Assembly: GCA_937876095.1 (NCBI GenBank)
Contig: CALFIE010000003.1
Coordinates: 1 to 64,000, forward strand
DNA from: an uncultured Flavobacteriales bacterium
GTDB lineage: Bacteria; Bacteroidota; Bacteroidia; Flavobacteriales; Weeksellaceae
Direction: 5' to 3'
Length of the DNA stretch: 64,000 nt
In this document: positions 42,643-50,595 of the stretch, piece by piece
How the letters are laid out: the number at the start of each line of letters is the position of its first letter
Position numbering within the stretch: position 1 is the stretch's first letter
The notes under the pieces: generated by a model
The model's input: the letters and a program-made list of their open reading frames with translations, nothing else
Databases searched by the model: none
Told to the model about the DNA's origin: nothing
Translations under genes and position numbers: made by a program

Positions 42643-43068
42643 TTATTGAGGTTGAACAAAATCGTTAGCGACTACAAATTTGGTAACTACGGGTAATTTT
42701 TGTGCTGCAAGTCTAAGTGCTTCCTTAGCGATATCGTAAGGTACACCACCTACTTCGAACATAATTTTACCTGGTTTTACTACTGCTACCCAATATTCTA
42801 CGGCACCTTTACCTTTACCCATCCTTACTTCGGCTGGTTTTTTGGTAATAGGTTTGTCTGGGAATATTTTGATCCAGAGTTGACCTTCTCTTTTCATATA
42901 TCTTGTAGCGGCAATACGTGCTGCTTCAATTTGTCTAGCAGTGATCCAAGCACCGTCTATAGCTTTGATTCCGAAAGTTCCATACGCAAGTTGGTTACCT
43001 CTTTGCGCAATTCCCTTCATTTTCATTTTATGAACTTTACGGAATTTCGTTCTTTTTGGTTGTAACAT
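42643..43068 (-). CDS. rplP: 50S ribosomal protein L16
   Basis: 50S protein near the A-site. 141 residues with MLQPKRTKFRKVHKMKMKG, ARIAATRYMKREGQLWIKIFP and the signature RMGKGKGAVEYWVAVVKPGKI. The 84-base spacer before it (towards rpsC) holds a TTTTAGATTTTAGATTTTAG micro-repeat. Confidence 0.98.
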   Translation of the reverse strand: MLQPKRTKFRKVHKMKMKGIAQRGNQLAYGTFGIKAIDGAWITARQIEAARIAATRYMKREGQLWIKIFPDKPITKKPAEVRMGKGKGAVEYWVAVVKPGKIMFEVGGVPYDIAKEALRLAAQKLPVVTKFVVANDFVQPQ

Positions 43069-43152
43069 AATTATTTTAGAATTTTAGATTTTAGATTTTA
43101 GATTTTTAAAAAAGTAACGGTCATTTAAAAACTGTCCTCTAAAATTGCTTAA

Positions 43153-43896
43153 TTATTTTTTATCTCTAGATCTTCTGTTATCTCTATCACCTCTTTCTGG
43201 TCGATCGTTTCTGTCGCCTCTACCAGCTGGTGCTTTTTTCTGTTGTCCAACTAGTGGAGAAAGGTCTCTTTTACCATATACTTCACCTTTCATAATCCAA
43301 ACTTTGATACCAAGTTTACCGTATTGTGTAAGTGCTTCTGCAATGTGGTAGTCTATATCTGCTCTGAAAGTTGACAATGGGATTCTACCTTCTTTGAAGG
43401 ATTCACTTCTTGCCATTTCAGCTCCGTTTAATCTACCAGAAATTTGTACTTTGATTCCTTCTGCACCCATTCTCATGGTAGAAGTAATTGCCATTTTCAC
43501 AGCTCTTCTGTAAGATATACGGTTTTCTATTTGTTTTGCGATACTGTCTGCTACTAATACTGCGTCTAGTTCTGGTCTTTTAATTTCAAAGATGTTGATT
43601 TGCACGTCTTTGTCGGTGATTTTCTTCAACTCTTCTTTTAATTTGTCCACTTCTTGACCGCCTTTCCCGATGATAAGTCCTGGTCTAGCTGTAGTAATGG
43701 TTACGGTAACTAATTTCAAAGTTCTTTCTATGAAAATTTTTGAAATTCCGCCTTTAGATAATCTTGCTTCAAGGTATCTTCTGATTTTGTAATCTTCTGC
43801 GATTCTGTCTCCATAATCGTTTCCGCCAAACCAGTTAGAATCCCATCCTCTGATGATGCCTAATCTGTTACCAATTGGATTTGTCTTCTGTCCCAT
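43153..43896 (-). CDS. rpsC: 30S ribosomal protein S3 with a charged C-terminal tail
   Basis: Forms the mRNA entry channel. 247 residues with the KH domain (ARPGLIIGKGGQEVDKLKEEL) and the C-terminal domain (GRLNGAEMARSESFKEGRIPLSTFRADIDYH). After WIMKGEVYGKRDLSPL comes a tail of about 30 residues rich in Arg, Asp, Gly and Lys (GRGDRNDRPERGDRDNRR), longer than in E. coli. Confidence 0.98.
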   Translation of the reverse strand: MGQKTNPIGNRLGIIRGWDSNWFGGNDYGDRIAEDYKIRRYLEARLSKGGISKIFIERTLKLVTVTITTARPGLIIGKGGQEVDKLKEELKKITDKDVQINIFEIKRPELDAVLVADSIAKQIENRISYRRAVKMAITSTMRMGAEGIKVQISGRLNGAEMARSESFKEGRIPLSTFRADIDYHIAEALTQYGKLGIKVWIMKGEVYGKRDLSPLVGQQKKAPAGRGDRNDRPERGDRDNRRSRDKK

Positions 43897-43903
43897 AGCT
43901 TGA

Positions 43904-44305
43904 TTATTTAATTTCTTTATTACCTAATATTAGAGTGATGTGGTTTGATCTTTTACGGATTCTATAACCTCTACCTTGCGGTGCTGGTCTTAGTCTCTTA
44001 AGTTGTCTTGCACTGTCTACAAATATTTCTTTTACTATAAGTCCGGCTTCTTCTATATCTACGTTTTCGTTTTTAGCTTGCCAATTGGCCATAGCTGAAA
44101 GAAGCAATTTTTCTAATTTATTAGAAGCATCTTTCTTAGAATATTTTAAGATATAGAGAGCTTTGTCCACTTGTTCTCCTCTGATGATATCGGCAACCAA
44201 TCTCATTTTTCTTGGAGAAGAAGGGCAATCTTTCAATGAAGCTTTTACAACATCTTTGTTGGCTTCTTTTCTTGCTAATGCGCTATCTTGTTTTCTTGAT
44301 CCCAT
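43904..44305 (-). CDS. rplV: 50S ribosomal protein L22
   Basis: Lines the exit tunnel, where its hairpin is a macrolide-resistance site. 133 residues with CPSSPRKMRLVADIIRGEQVDKAL and the hairpin RLRPAPQGRGYRIRKRSNHITLIL. Two bases separate it from rpsS. Confidence 0.98.
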   Translation of the reverse strand: MGSRKQDSALARKEANKDVVKASLKDCPSSPRKMRLVADIIRGEQVDKALYILKYSKKDASNKLEKLLLSAMANWQAKNENVDIEEAGLIVKEIFVDSARQLKRLRPAPQGRGYRIRKRSNHITLILGNKEIK

Positions 44306-44307
44306 GA

Positions 44308-44586
44308 TTATCTACCACCTTTATTTTTGTTACCACTATGTCCTCGGAAAGAACGTGTAGGAGAAAATTCGCCTAACTTGTGACCTACCATATTTTCTGT
44401 AACATAAACAGGGATAAAAGATTTCCCGTTGTGTACTGCGATGGTTTGTCCTACGAAGTCCGGAGAAATCATAGATGCTCTAGACCAAGTTTTGATTACT
44501 GTCTTCTTACCAGACTCTATATTTGCCTGAACCTTCTTATCTAAAGTATGATGGATGAAAGGTCCTTTTTTAAGTGATCTTGCCAT
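44308..44586 (-). CDS. rpsS: 30S ribosomal protein S19
   Basis: 30S head protein. 92 residues with MARSLKKGPFIHHTLDKKV, TWSRASMISPDFVGQTIAVHNGKSF and LGEFSPTRSFRGHSG. Two bases after rplB. Confidence 0.98.
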   Translation of the reverse strand: MARSLKKGPFIHHTLDKKVQANIESGKKTVIKTWSRASMISPDFVGQTIAVHNGKSFIPVYVTENMVGHKLGEFSPTRSFRGHSGNKNKGGR

Positions 44587-44588
44587 AA

Positions 44589-45410
44589 TTATTTTCTTTT
44601 AGATAGGATATATCGGTTAGACGCTTTGTTTTTCTTTCTTGTTTTATAACCTTTAGACGGCATTCCGTTTCTAGATCTTGGGTGTCCACCAGAAGAACGA
44701 CCTTCACCACCTCCCATTGGATGGTCAACTGGATTCATTACTACGGCTCTAGTTCTAGGTCTTCTACCTAACCATCTGCTTCTACCAGCTTTACCAGAAA
44801 CGGTAAGTTGGTGATCAGAGTTAGATACAGATCCTATCATAGCCATACATTCTGTAAGAACCATTCTTGATTCTCCTGAAGGTAATTTTATGATGGCATA
44901 TTTCCCATCTCTTGAGGTAAGTTGTGCAGAAGATCCAGCGCTTCTTGCCATAATGGCACCTTGTCCTGGTTTTAGTTCTATACAAGAAATTACAGTTCCT
45001 AGAGGAATGCTTTTCAATTTCATTGCATTACCAATTTCTGGTTCTACATTGGCTCCAGAAACTACTTTTTGATCTACTTTAATACCATTTGGAGCAATGA
45101 TGTATCTCTTCTCTCCATCTGTGTATTCCAGTAGTGCAATAAATGCAGTTCTGTTTGGGTCGTACTCTACAGTTTTTACGGTTGCTTCAACATCAAATTT
45201 ATTTCTCTTGAAGTCGATAATTCTGTATTTCTTTTTGTGTCCACCTCCGGTGTAACGCATGGTCATTTTACCAGTTTGGTTACGTCCACCTGACTTCTTA
45301 ATACCAACGGTAAGAGATTTCTCTGGTTTGTTGGTAGTAATTTCCTCAAAATTGTTTACAATTCTGAATCTCTGTCCCGGGGTGATAGGTTTTAATTTTC
45401 TAACAGACAT
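44589..45410 (-). CDS. rplB: 50S ribosomal protein L2
   Basis: Largest 50S protein, needed for subunit joining and peptidyl transfer. 273 residues with GRNQTGKMTMRYTGGGHKKKYR, the SAQLTSRDGKYAIIKLPSGE segment and the PVDHPMGGGEGRSSGGHPRS signature including the conserved His. Confidence 0.98.
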   Translation of the reverse strand: MSVRKLKPITPGQRFRIVNNFEEITTNKPEKSLTVGIKKSGGRNQTGKMTMRYTGGGHKKKYRIIDFKRNKFDVEATVKTVEYDPNRTAFIALLEYTDGEKRYIIAPNGIKVDQKVVSGANVEPEIGNAMKLKSIPLGTVISCIELKPGQGAIMARSAGSSAQLTSRDGKYAIIKLPSGESRMVLTECMAMIGSVSNSDHQLTVSGKAGRSRWLGRRPRTRAVVMNPVDHPMGGGEGRSSGGHPRSRNGMPSKGYKTRKKNKASNRYILSKRK

Positions 45411-45437
45411 TACTATTGTTTAAATATAATTTATAAA

Positions 45438-45728
45438 TTAATTCGTTGCAAAAATATCAATCACTTCACCTTCTGCAAGGGAAACAATTGCTTTTTTCAA
45501 TTTGTTGGTTTTACCAACTTGTAGTCCTTTTTTAGTGTGTTTAGAGGAAACTTTAGGCGCATAAATCATAGTTCTTACGTCTGCCACTTTTACACTATAA
45601 GCTTCTTCTACCGCTTTTTTGATCTCGATCTTATTCGCTTTAGTATTCACTAAAAAAGAATAAGCACCTCGTAAATCGGTAAGGTAGTTTGCTTTTTCTG
45701 AAATGATGGGTTTAATGATTATCGACAT
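45438..45728 (-). CDS. rplW: 50S ribosomal protein L23
   Basis: Exit-tunnel protein that docks trigger factor and SRP. 96 residues with IIKPIISEKANYLTDLRGAYSFLVNTKANKIEIKKAVE and KKAIVSLAEGE. Three bases separate it from rplD. Confidence 0.98.
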   Translation of the reverse strand: MSIIIKPIISEKANYLTDLRGAYSFLVNTKANKIEIKKAVEEAYSVKVADVRTMIYAPKVSSKHTKKGLQVGKTNKLKKAIVSLAEGEVIDIFATN

Positions 45729-45731
45729 GAC

Positions 45732-46361
45732 TTATTTTCTTAAATTTTCTTGAAATTTTTCTACAGCCCCTTCTATAAATACGATTTCACCAGCATTCAT
45801 CAAATCATAAGAACTTATCTCGTTATAAGCAAGTACTCTAGTTTTTGGTAAATTTCTAGAAGACAAATACACATTGTTATTTGCTTCTGGTAAAATATAT
45901 AGGGATTTTTTTCCTTCGAAACCTAGTGCATTGTTGATGGTGATAAATTCTTTAGTTCTTGGAGCTTCAAAACTGAAGGTTTCCAATATTTTAATAGAAT
46001 TATCTTTCAACTTTTGAGATAACACAGATTTTTTTGCTAATCTTTTCAAAGCTTTGTTCAATTTGAATCGGTAGTCTCTTGGTTTTGGACCGAAAACTCT
46101 ACCTCCACCTTTGAAAGTAGGCGATTTTATATCACCATATCTCGCAGAACCAGATCCTTTTTGTTTTTTAAGCTTTCTAGTAGAAGCAGTAATTTCGCTT
46201 CTTTCTTTCGATTTGTGAGTCCCTTGTCTTTGTGCAGCAAGGTATTGTTTCACTTCTAAGTAAACCGCATGCTGATTTGGCTCAATTCCGAAAATAGTTT
46301 CGTCCAGAGTTACTTTTCTTCCGGTTTCTTTTCCTTGTGTATTTAATACTTTTAATTCCAT
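45732..46361 (-). CDS. rplD: 50S ribosomal protein L4
   Basis: Tunnel protein and, in E. coli, autoregulator of the S10 operon. 209 residues with the loop QKGSGSARYGDIKSPTFKGGGRVFGPKPRDY and the KLNKALKRLAKKSVLS helix. Starts ten bases inside rplC. Confidence 0.98.
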   Translation of the reverse strand: MELKVLNTQGKETGRKVTLDETIFGIEPNQHAVYLEVKQYLAAQRQGTHKSKERSEITASTRKLKKQKGSGSARYGDIKSPTFKGGGRVFGPKPRDYRFKLNKALKRLAKKSVLSQKLKDNSIKILETFSFEAPRTKEFITINNALGFEGKKSLYILPEANNNVYLSSRNLPKTRVLAYNEISSYDLMNAGEIVFIEGAVEKFQENLRK

Positions 46362-46975
46362 CTTCTAATAATTACATAAGAATTTTTTGCTCCCGGAACA
46401 GCACCTTTTACAATTAAAAGATTTTGTTCTTCATCTACTTTTAACACTTGTAGGTTTTGTACAGTCACTTGTTTGCCACCCATTCTTCCTGCCATTCTCA
46501 TCCCTTTGAATACTCTAGAAGGATCAGAACCTGCGCCAATAGAACCTGGAGCTCTCAATCTGTTGTGCTGTCCGTGTGTAGCCTGCATTACACCACCGAA
46601 GTTGTGTCTTTTAACTACCCCTTGGAAACCTTTACCTTTAGAAGTTCCTGTTACGTCTACATATTCACCTTCTGCGAACATGTTTACCAAAACTTCGTCT
46701 CCAACTTTCAAATTATCGAATCCATGATGGAATTCTACTAATTTTGCTTTTGGAGTAGAACCAGCCTTTTTGAAATGACCAGCCAACGCTTTTCCAACGT
46801 TTTTTTCACTCTTGTCATCGAAACCCAACTGAAAGCCAACATAGCCATCAGTTTCTACGGTTCTGACCTGTAAAACCGAGCATGGACCAGCTTGAATAAC
46901 TGTACAAGGAATGTTTTTTCCTTCTTCGTTAAACAACGAGGTCATACCGATTTTTTTACCAATAATACCTGACAT
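46352..46975 (-). CDS. rplC: 50S ribosomal protein L3
   Basis: Early-assembly protein reaching the peptidyl transferase centre. 207 residues with MSGIIGKKIGMTSLF, GTSKGKGFQGVVKRHNFGG and the GSIGAGSDPSRVFKGMRMAGRMGGKQVT signature. It is the first gene of the supercluster here. rpsJ, which precedes rplC in most bacteria, is absent from the 340 bases before the divergent pncB. Confidence 0.98.
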   Translation of the reverse strand: MSGIIGKKIGMTSLFNEEGKNIPCTVIQAGPCSVLQVRTVETDGYVGFQLGFDDKSEKNVGKALAGHFKKAGSTPKAKLVEFHHGFDNLKVGDEVLVNMFAEGEYVDVTGTSKGKGFQGVVKRHNFGGVMQATHGQHNRLRAPGSIGAGSDPSRVFKGMRMAGRMGGKQVTVQNLQVLKVDEEQNLLIVKGAVPGAKNSYVIIRRWN

Positions 46976-47070
46976 TTATTATATTTAGTTATAAAATTCT
47001 TGTTTATCAATCGAGGTTTCAGTGATTTCTACTTCTGAAATAGGCATACTTCTTCCCTAAATTGAGTGTG

Positions 47071-47101
47071 CAAATGTAAGGATATTTTTTGAACTGACAA
47101 A
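47071..47101 (-). promoter_or_regulatory. Consensus promoter of the S10-spc-alpha supercluster
   Basis: On the minus strand TTTG (47098-47101), 19 bases, then TACATTTG (47071-47078): both elements match the Bacteroidota consensus with canonical spacing. The leader to the rplC ATG is about 90 bases, long enough for regulatory structure, none of which I can define. Confidence 0.8.
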
Positions 47102-47288
47102 CAGGTTTTGAAAATTTCTGAAGAATTTGATTCTGTGAATTTTAATTTCAGTATTAATGAAATATGTGAACTAAAATTTTCCACACTATATAATATATTT
47201 AGGACTGAATTTTTTTATTATTAATGATATACTTCTTTTTTTTGCGCTGCATTTTTAACAAAAACATCCATAATCTATCCTATTTTCC

Positions 47289-47296
47289 TATATTTG
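47289..47296 (+). promoter_or_regulatory. -7 box TATATTTG of pncB
   Basis: TATATTTG matches TAnnTTTG, 20 bases before the ATG at 47317. It lies inside the longer open frame that starts at 47224, which supports the later start. Confidence 0.55.
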
Positions 47297-47316
47297 TTAA
47301 AACAAGATTACATTTG

Positions 47317-48495
47317 ATGATAGAAACACATCTCCGATCTATTTTAGATAACGATTTTTACAAAATTACCATGCAAAATGCCGTGGTGAAATTATTCCCC
47401 ACAGAAAATGTGAAATACCAATTCATCAATCGTGGTCAACATGTTTTCCCAGAAAATTTTGCAAAAAATTTGCAAAATGCCGTCGCAGAAATGGCGAATC
47501 TTGCTTTGACCAAAGAAGAAAAAAAATTTTTGCAAGAAACCTGCCCTTATCTTGCGTTGCCATACTTGGATTTTTTAGAAGGCTATCGTTATGATCCTTC
47601 CGAAGTCAAAATTTTACAATCAGGTGACCAACTTACTGTTACAGTAGAAGGACTTTGGTATCGTACTATACTTTGGGAAGTGCCACTTTTGGCGCTGATT
47701 TCGGAGTTACATTACGAGATGAACCATCTAGAGCGCAACTCCAATGAAATGGTGTTGAAAAAAACCGTAGAAAAATCCAAAATTTTGAATCAATTAGGCG
47801 TAAATTTTGCAGAATTTGGAACCAGAAGAAGACATTCTTATCAGGTACAAAAATTGGTAGTAGAAGCACTTACCGAAGACCAAAATTCCACATTTATTGG
47901 TACTTCCAACGTACATTTTGCCAAAGAATTTGGCATAAAACCTATTGGTACACATGCACACGAATGGTTTATGTTTCACGGAGCAGAATATGGTTTCAAA
48001 ATGGCCAATCAATTAGCGCTAGAACATTGGGTAGATGTTTACAGAGGTGATTTAGGAGTGGCGCTTTCAGATACGTATACAACCGATGTTTTTTTTGAAC
48101 ATTTCGACAAAAAATTTGCAAAATTGTTTGATGGTGTTCGTCATGACAGTGGTGATCCTATTCTTTTTGCTGAGAAAACCATCGCTCATTACCAGAAAAA
48201 TGGCATCAATCCGCTCTTTAAATATATTATTTTTTCTGATGGATTGAACTTAGAAAAAGTAGCAGAAATCACCAAAGCATGCACCGGAAAAATCGGGATT
48301 TCCTTCGGAATTGGAACCAATCTTACCAACGATGTTGGTCTAAAACCGATGAATATCGTAATGAAATTGGTAGCGGTGAAATCGGTGACTAATGATTGGA
48401 TTCCTACCGTGAAATTGTCCGACGAAAAAGGGAAATACACCGGTGATCCTAAAATGATTGAACTTGCGAAAGAGTTTTTGAAAATCAAGGATTGA
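47317..48495 (+). CDS. pncB: Nicotinate phosphoribosyltransferase
   Basis: First step of the Preiss-Handler NAD salvage route: nicotinate plus phosphoribosyl pyrophosphate gives nicotinate mononucleotide. From ATG 47317 the protein has 392 residues and begins MIETHLRSILDNDFYKITMQ, the normal start of the family. Marks: LWYRTILWEVPLLALISELHYE, EFGTRRRHSYQVQ, FIGTSNVHFAKEFG, GTHAHEWFMFHGAEYG with the phosphorylated His, YTTDVFFEHF, GVRHDSGDP and SFGIGTNLTND. The frame is open back to 47224 but the extra 31 residues contain the promoter box. Complements nadD at 9730. Confidence 0.95.
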   Translation: MIETHLRSILDNDFYKITMQNAVVKLFPTENVKYQFINRGQHVFPENFAKNLQNAVAEMANLALTKEEKKFLQETCPYLALPYLDFLEGYRYDPSEVKILQSGDQLTVTVEGLWYRTILWEVPLLALISELHYEMNHLERNSNEMVLKKTVEKSKILNQLGVNFAEFGTRRRHSYQVQKLVVEALTEDQNSTFIGTSNVHFAKEFGIKPIGTHAHEWFMFHGAEYGFKMANQLALEHWVDVYRGDLGVALSDTYTTDVFFEHFDKKFAKLFDGVRHDSGDPILFAEKTIAHYQKNGINPLFKYIIFSDGLNLEKVAEITKACTGKIGISFGIGTNLTNDVGLKPMNIVMKLVAVKSVTNDWIPTVKLSDEKGKYTGDPKMIELAKEFLKIKD

Positions 48496-48610
48496 GAAGT
48501 GCGAAGTTTGTAAATAGATGATATTTAATGAATGATGATTTTGAATAATGATTGAAGATTAATGAATGAAAAACTATAAACTTTGATCTTTGAATCTTGA
48601 ATCAAAAAAA

Positions 48611-48955
48611 ATGAAAAAGTCAGAAACTTACGAAGAATACGCACTCGATTTTCCTGAAAAAACGCAAATCATTCTAGAAAATTTGAAAAATTTTATCGAA
48701 AAATTACTTCCAGACTGCGAACTTTGCATCAATTACGGAATCCCAACTTTTAAAAAGAATGGTAAAAATGTAATCCATTTTGGGGCGTTCAAAAATCATA
48801 TAGGTTTGTATCCTGGTTTCGAAGCTATCGAAGTTTTTGCTGATGATTTACAAAATTTTAAAACTTCAAAAGGGGCGGTTCAGTTTCCTTTAAATGAGGA
48901 AATTCCTTGGGATTTGCTGCGAAAAATCGTAGAATTTAGGAATAAGAAAGTATGA
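48611..48955 (+). CDS. DUF1801 family protein (YdhG-like)
   Basis: A 114-residue soluble protein with the DUF1801 pattern: TYEEYALDFPEKTQIILENLKNFIEKLLPDCELCINYGIPTF, then KNVIHFGAFKNHIGLYPG and FKTSKGAVQFPLNEEIPWDLLRKIVEFR. Members have a phosphoribosyltransferase-unrelated alpha/beta fold akin to YdhG/YjhX-like proteins and function is unknown. The ATG at 48611 follows a short A-run; an upstream TTG at 48590 is less likely. Last chromosomal gene before the mobile element. Confidence 0.8.
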   Translation: MKKSETYEEYALDFPEKTQIILENLKNFIEKLLPDCELCINYGIPTFKKNGKNVIHFGAFKNHIGLYPGFEAIEVFADDLQNFKTSKGAVQFPLNEEIPWDLLRKIVEFRNKKV

Positions 48956-48960
48956 TGAAT

Positions 48961-49000
48961 TTTGACAAAATTTTTGCGAAGCAAAGAAATCTTTGTCAAA
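48961..49000. repeat. 9-bp inverted repeat
   Basis: TTTGACAAA (48961-48969) and TTTGTCAAA (48992-49000) enclose TTTTTGCGAAGCAAAGAAATC. It may be a weak terminator of the DUF1801 gene. No U-run follows. The rest of 49001-49130 shows nothing I can name. Confidence 0.4.
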
Positions 49001-49150
49001 GATATTACTATTTTCCGATATTTCATTTGATTGCTTCAAAGTGCTTGTTTCATTGGGTTTTACAATTTTAAGATAAGAAAACTAACGAATCCGAAAGCAT
49101 CCAAATTAAGAGTTTGTTGAACTGCTTGTTGTACTTTTGTATCAGGTTGC

Positions 49151-49212
49151 TTCCCTTTGCGAAACCTCCTATTTAAGAGGTTTCTTTACTTTACACTGTT
49201 TTGCAAAGGGAA
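49151..49212. repeat. Nested inverted repeats before the integrase
   Basis: Outer arms TTCCCTTTGC (49151-49160) and GCAAAGGGAA (49203-49212) surround inner arms GAAACCTC (49161-49168) and GAGGTTTC (49177-49184), the latter followed by TTTACTTT. The inner hairpin could terminate transcription entering from the left. The outer pair could be recombinase-binding sites of the attachment region. Confidence 0.55.
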
Positions 49213-49238
49213 AATAAAACCTAAAAATATACAACATT

Positions 49239-50456
49239 ATGGCATCAGTAAAATTAGTTCTGAGAACAGCACAAGAATCACAAACAGGAAATTGTCCGCT
49301 TTACATTAGACTCATTAAAGACAGAAAAGCAAAATTTCTCACAACAGGTCAGAAATTAAAGCCTTCAGAATGGGACGAAACAAAGCAAAAAGTAAAGAAA
49401 AATCACCCTAATAGTGCGAGATTAAATGCCTATTTATCTCAAGTTATTGCAGATGCAGAAGCGCAGATTGTTGATGTTTCAAGAAAGAACGAAACAGTTT
49501 CTGCTAAGAAACTTAAAGAAGCAATTAAAGGAAAAGAATCTGAATTGTTTTTTGAATATGCCTTTAAAAGATTGGAAAAAATCAAAGGCTCAGTTTCTAT
49601 TTTAACACAACGCAAATATCAGGCACACCTAGAGAAATTCAAAAAATATGTGGGTGAAAAAGAATTCTATTTTGAAGACCTTACTACCGTCTTGCTGAAC
49701 GACTACATTACCTATTGCTATTCTACTTTAAAAAACAAAAACAATACGGTACAAACCAATATAAGAAGCCTGATGAAATTCTACAATGATGCCATTGCAG
49801 AAGACATGGTCCCTCTAAATCTGTATCCTTTCAATAAAATCAAGACCAAAAAAGATTCTGCGAAAATAAAATTTCTCCAAAAAGAAGAAATTGAACAGCT
49901 TAAAAACGCAGAATTGGAAGAAGGAAGTTTAATGGCAAAATTCCGTGACATGTTTGTTTTTTGTATTTATGCAGGTGGACTTAGGATGGGCGATGTGATT
50001 TCTTTGCAATGGAAGCACATTAATTTTGAAAATTCCAAATTGTCGAAAGTTATCCGAAAAACAGGGAACTTGCATAGCTTCAAACTTGTACAACCCGCTT
50101 TAGAAGTTCTCAAAAAACACAAAAATGAAAACAGCACCGATGAAAAATTTGTTTTTTCTTTAGTAAAAAATGAAGAGAAATTTTTGAAAAATGAACATTA
50201 TGCCATTTCAGAAATTGAAAGAATTTCTCGTAATATCAATAAATCACTATCATACATTTCTCAAAAAATTGATTTAAACAAAGGACTTTCCTTCCATATG
50301 AGCAGACATACATTTGCTACAAATGCATTGAACAACGGAATGCGTATTGAGCACGTTTCAAAAGTCATGGATCATTCGAGCATTCGTGTAACCGAGATTT
50401 ATGCAAAAGTAATCAATACAGAACTTGATGCTTCGATGGACAAGTTTGTGTATTAA
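49239..50456 (+). CDS. Tyrosine-type site-specific integrase
   Basis: Catalyses integration and excision of the element. 405 residues: an N-terminal arm-type DNA-binding domain (about 1-90), a SAM-like core-binding domain (about 100-200) and the catalytic domain (about 210-400). Catalytic residues: R249 (AGGLRMGD), K274 in RKTGN, H353 and R356 (HMSRHTF), H379 (VMDHSS) and nucleophile Y388 (EIYAKV). All are present. Family: the Bacteroidota phage_int_SAM_5 type integrases of conjugative and integrative elements. Its gene lies at the left end next to inverted repeats and is followed by a strong terminator, so it is transcribed alone. Confidence 0.95.
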   Translation: MASVKLVLRTAQESQTGNCPLYIRLIKDRKAKFLTTGQKLKPSEWDETKQKVKKNHPNSARLNAYLSQVIADAEAQIVDVSRKNETVSAKKLKEAIKGKESELFFEYAFKRLEKIKGSVSILTQRKYQAHLEKFKKYVGEKEFYFEDLTTVLLNDYITYCYSTLKNKNNTVQTNIRSLMKFYNDAIAEDMVPLNLYPFNKIKTKKDSAKIKFLQKEEIEQLKNAELEEGSLMAKFRDMFVFCIYAGGLRMGDVISLQWKHINFENSKLSKVIRKTGNLHSFKLVQPALEVLKKHKNENSTDEKFVFSLVKNEEKFLKNEHYAISEIERISRNINKSLSYISQKIDLNKGLSFHMSRHTFATNALNNGMRIEHVSKVMDHSSIRVTEIYAKVINTELDASMDKFVY

Positions 50457-50477
50457 TCTCTAGAATATAAATAAAGC

Positions 50478-50521
50478 AAAAAAGAAGAGTGTTATTCTTA
50501 TGGAAAACATTCTTCTTTTTT
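50478..50521 (+). terminator. Terminator of the integrase gene
   Basis: AAAAAAGAAGAGTGTT and AACATTCTTCTTTTTT pair over 16 positions with one G-U pair, 12-base loop and terminal T-run, 21 bases after the stop. Confidence 0.85.
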
Positions 50522-50595
50522 CAATGTCTTATTATGAGTTATAGTCAAAAAAATACTTAGAGCACAAAATTTGAGATGATAAAAGAAAACTTATT

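Noticed and set aside
47224..47316. N-terminal extension of pncB
   Set aside because: The extra residues contain the TATATTTG box and do not resemble the family; the ATG at 47317 gives the normal N-terminus.
48956..49238. Search for a tRNA gene as integration target at the left border
   Set aside because: No cloverleaf or CCA-type 3' end was seen; the hairpins present are too short or of other layout.
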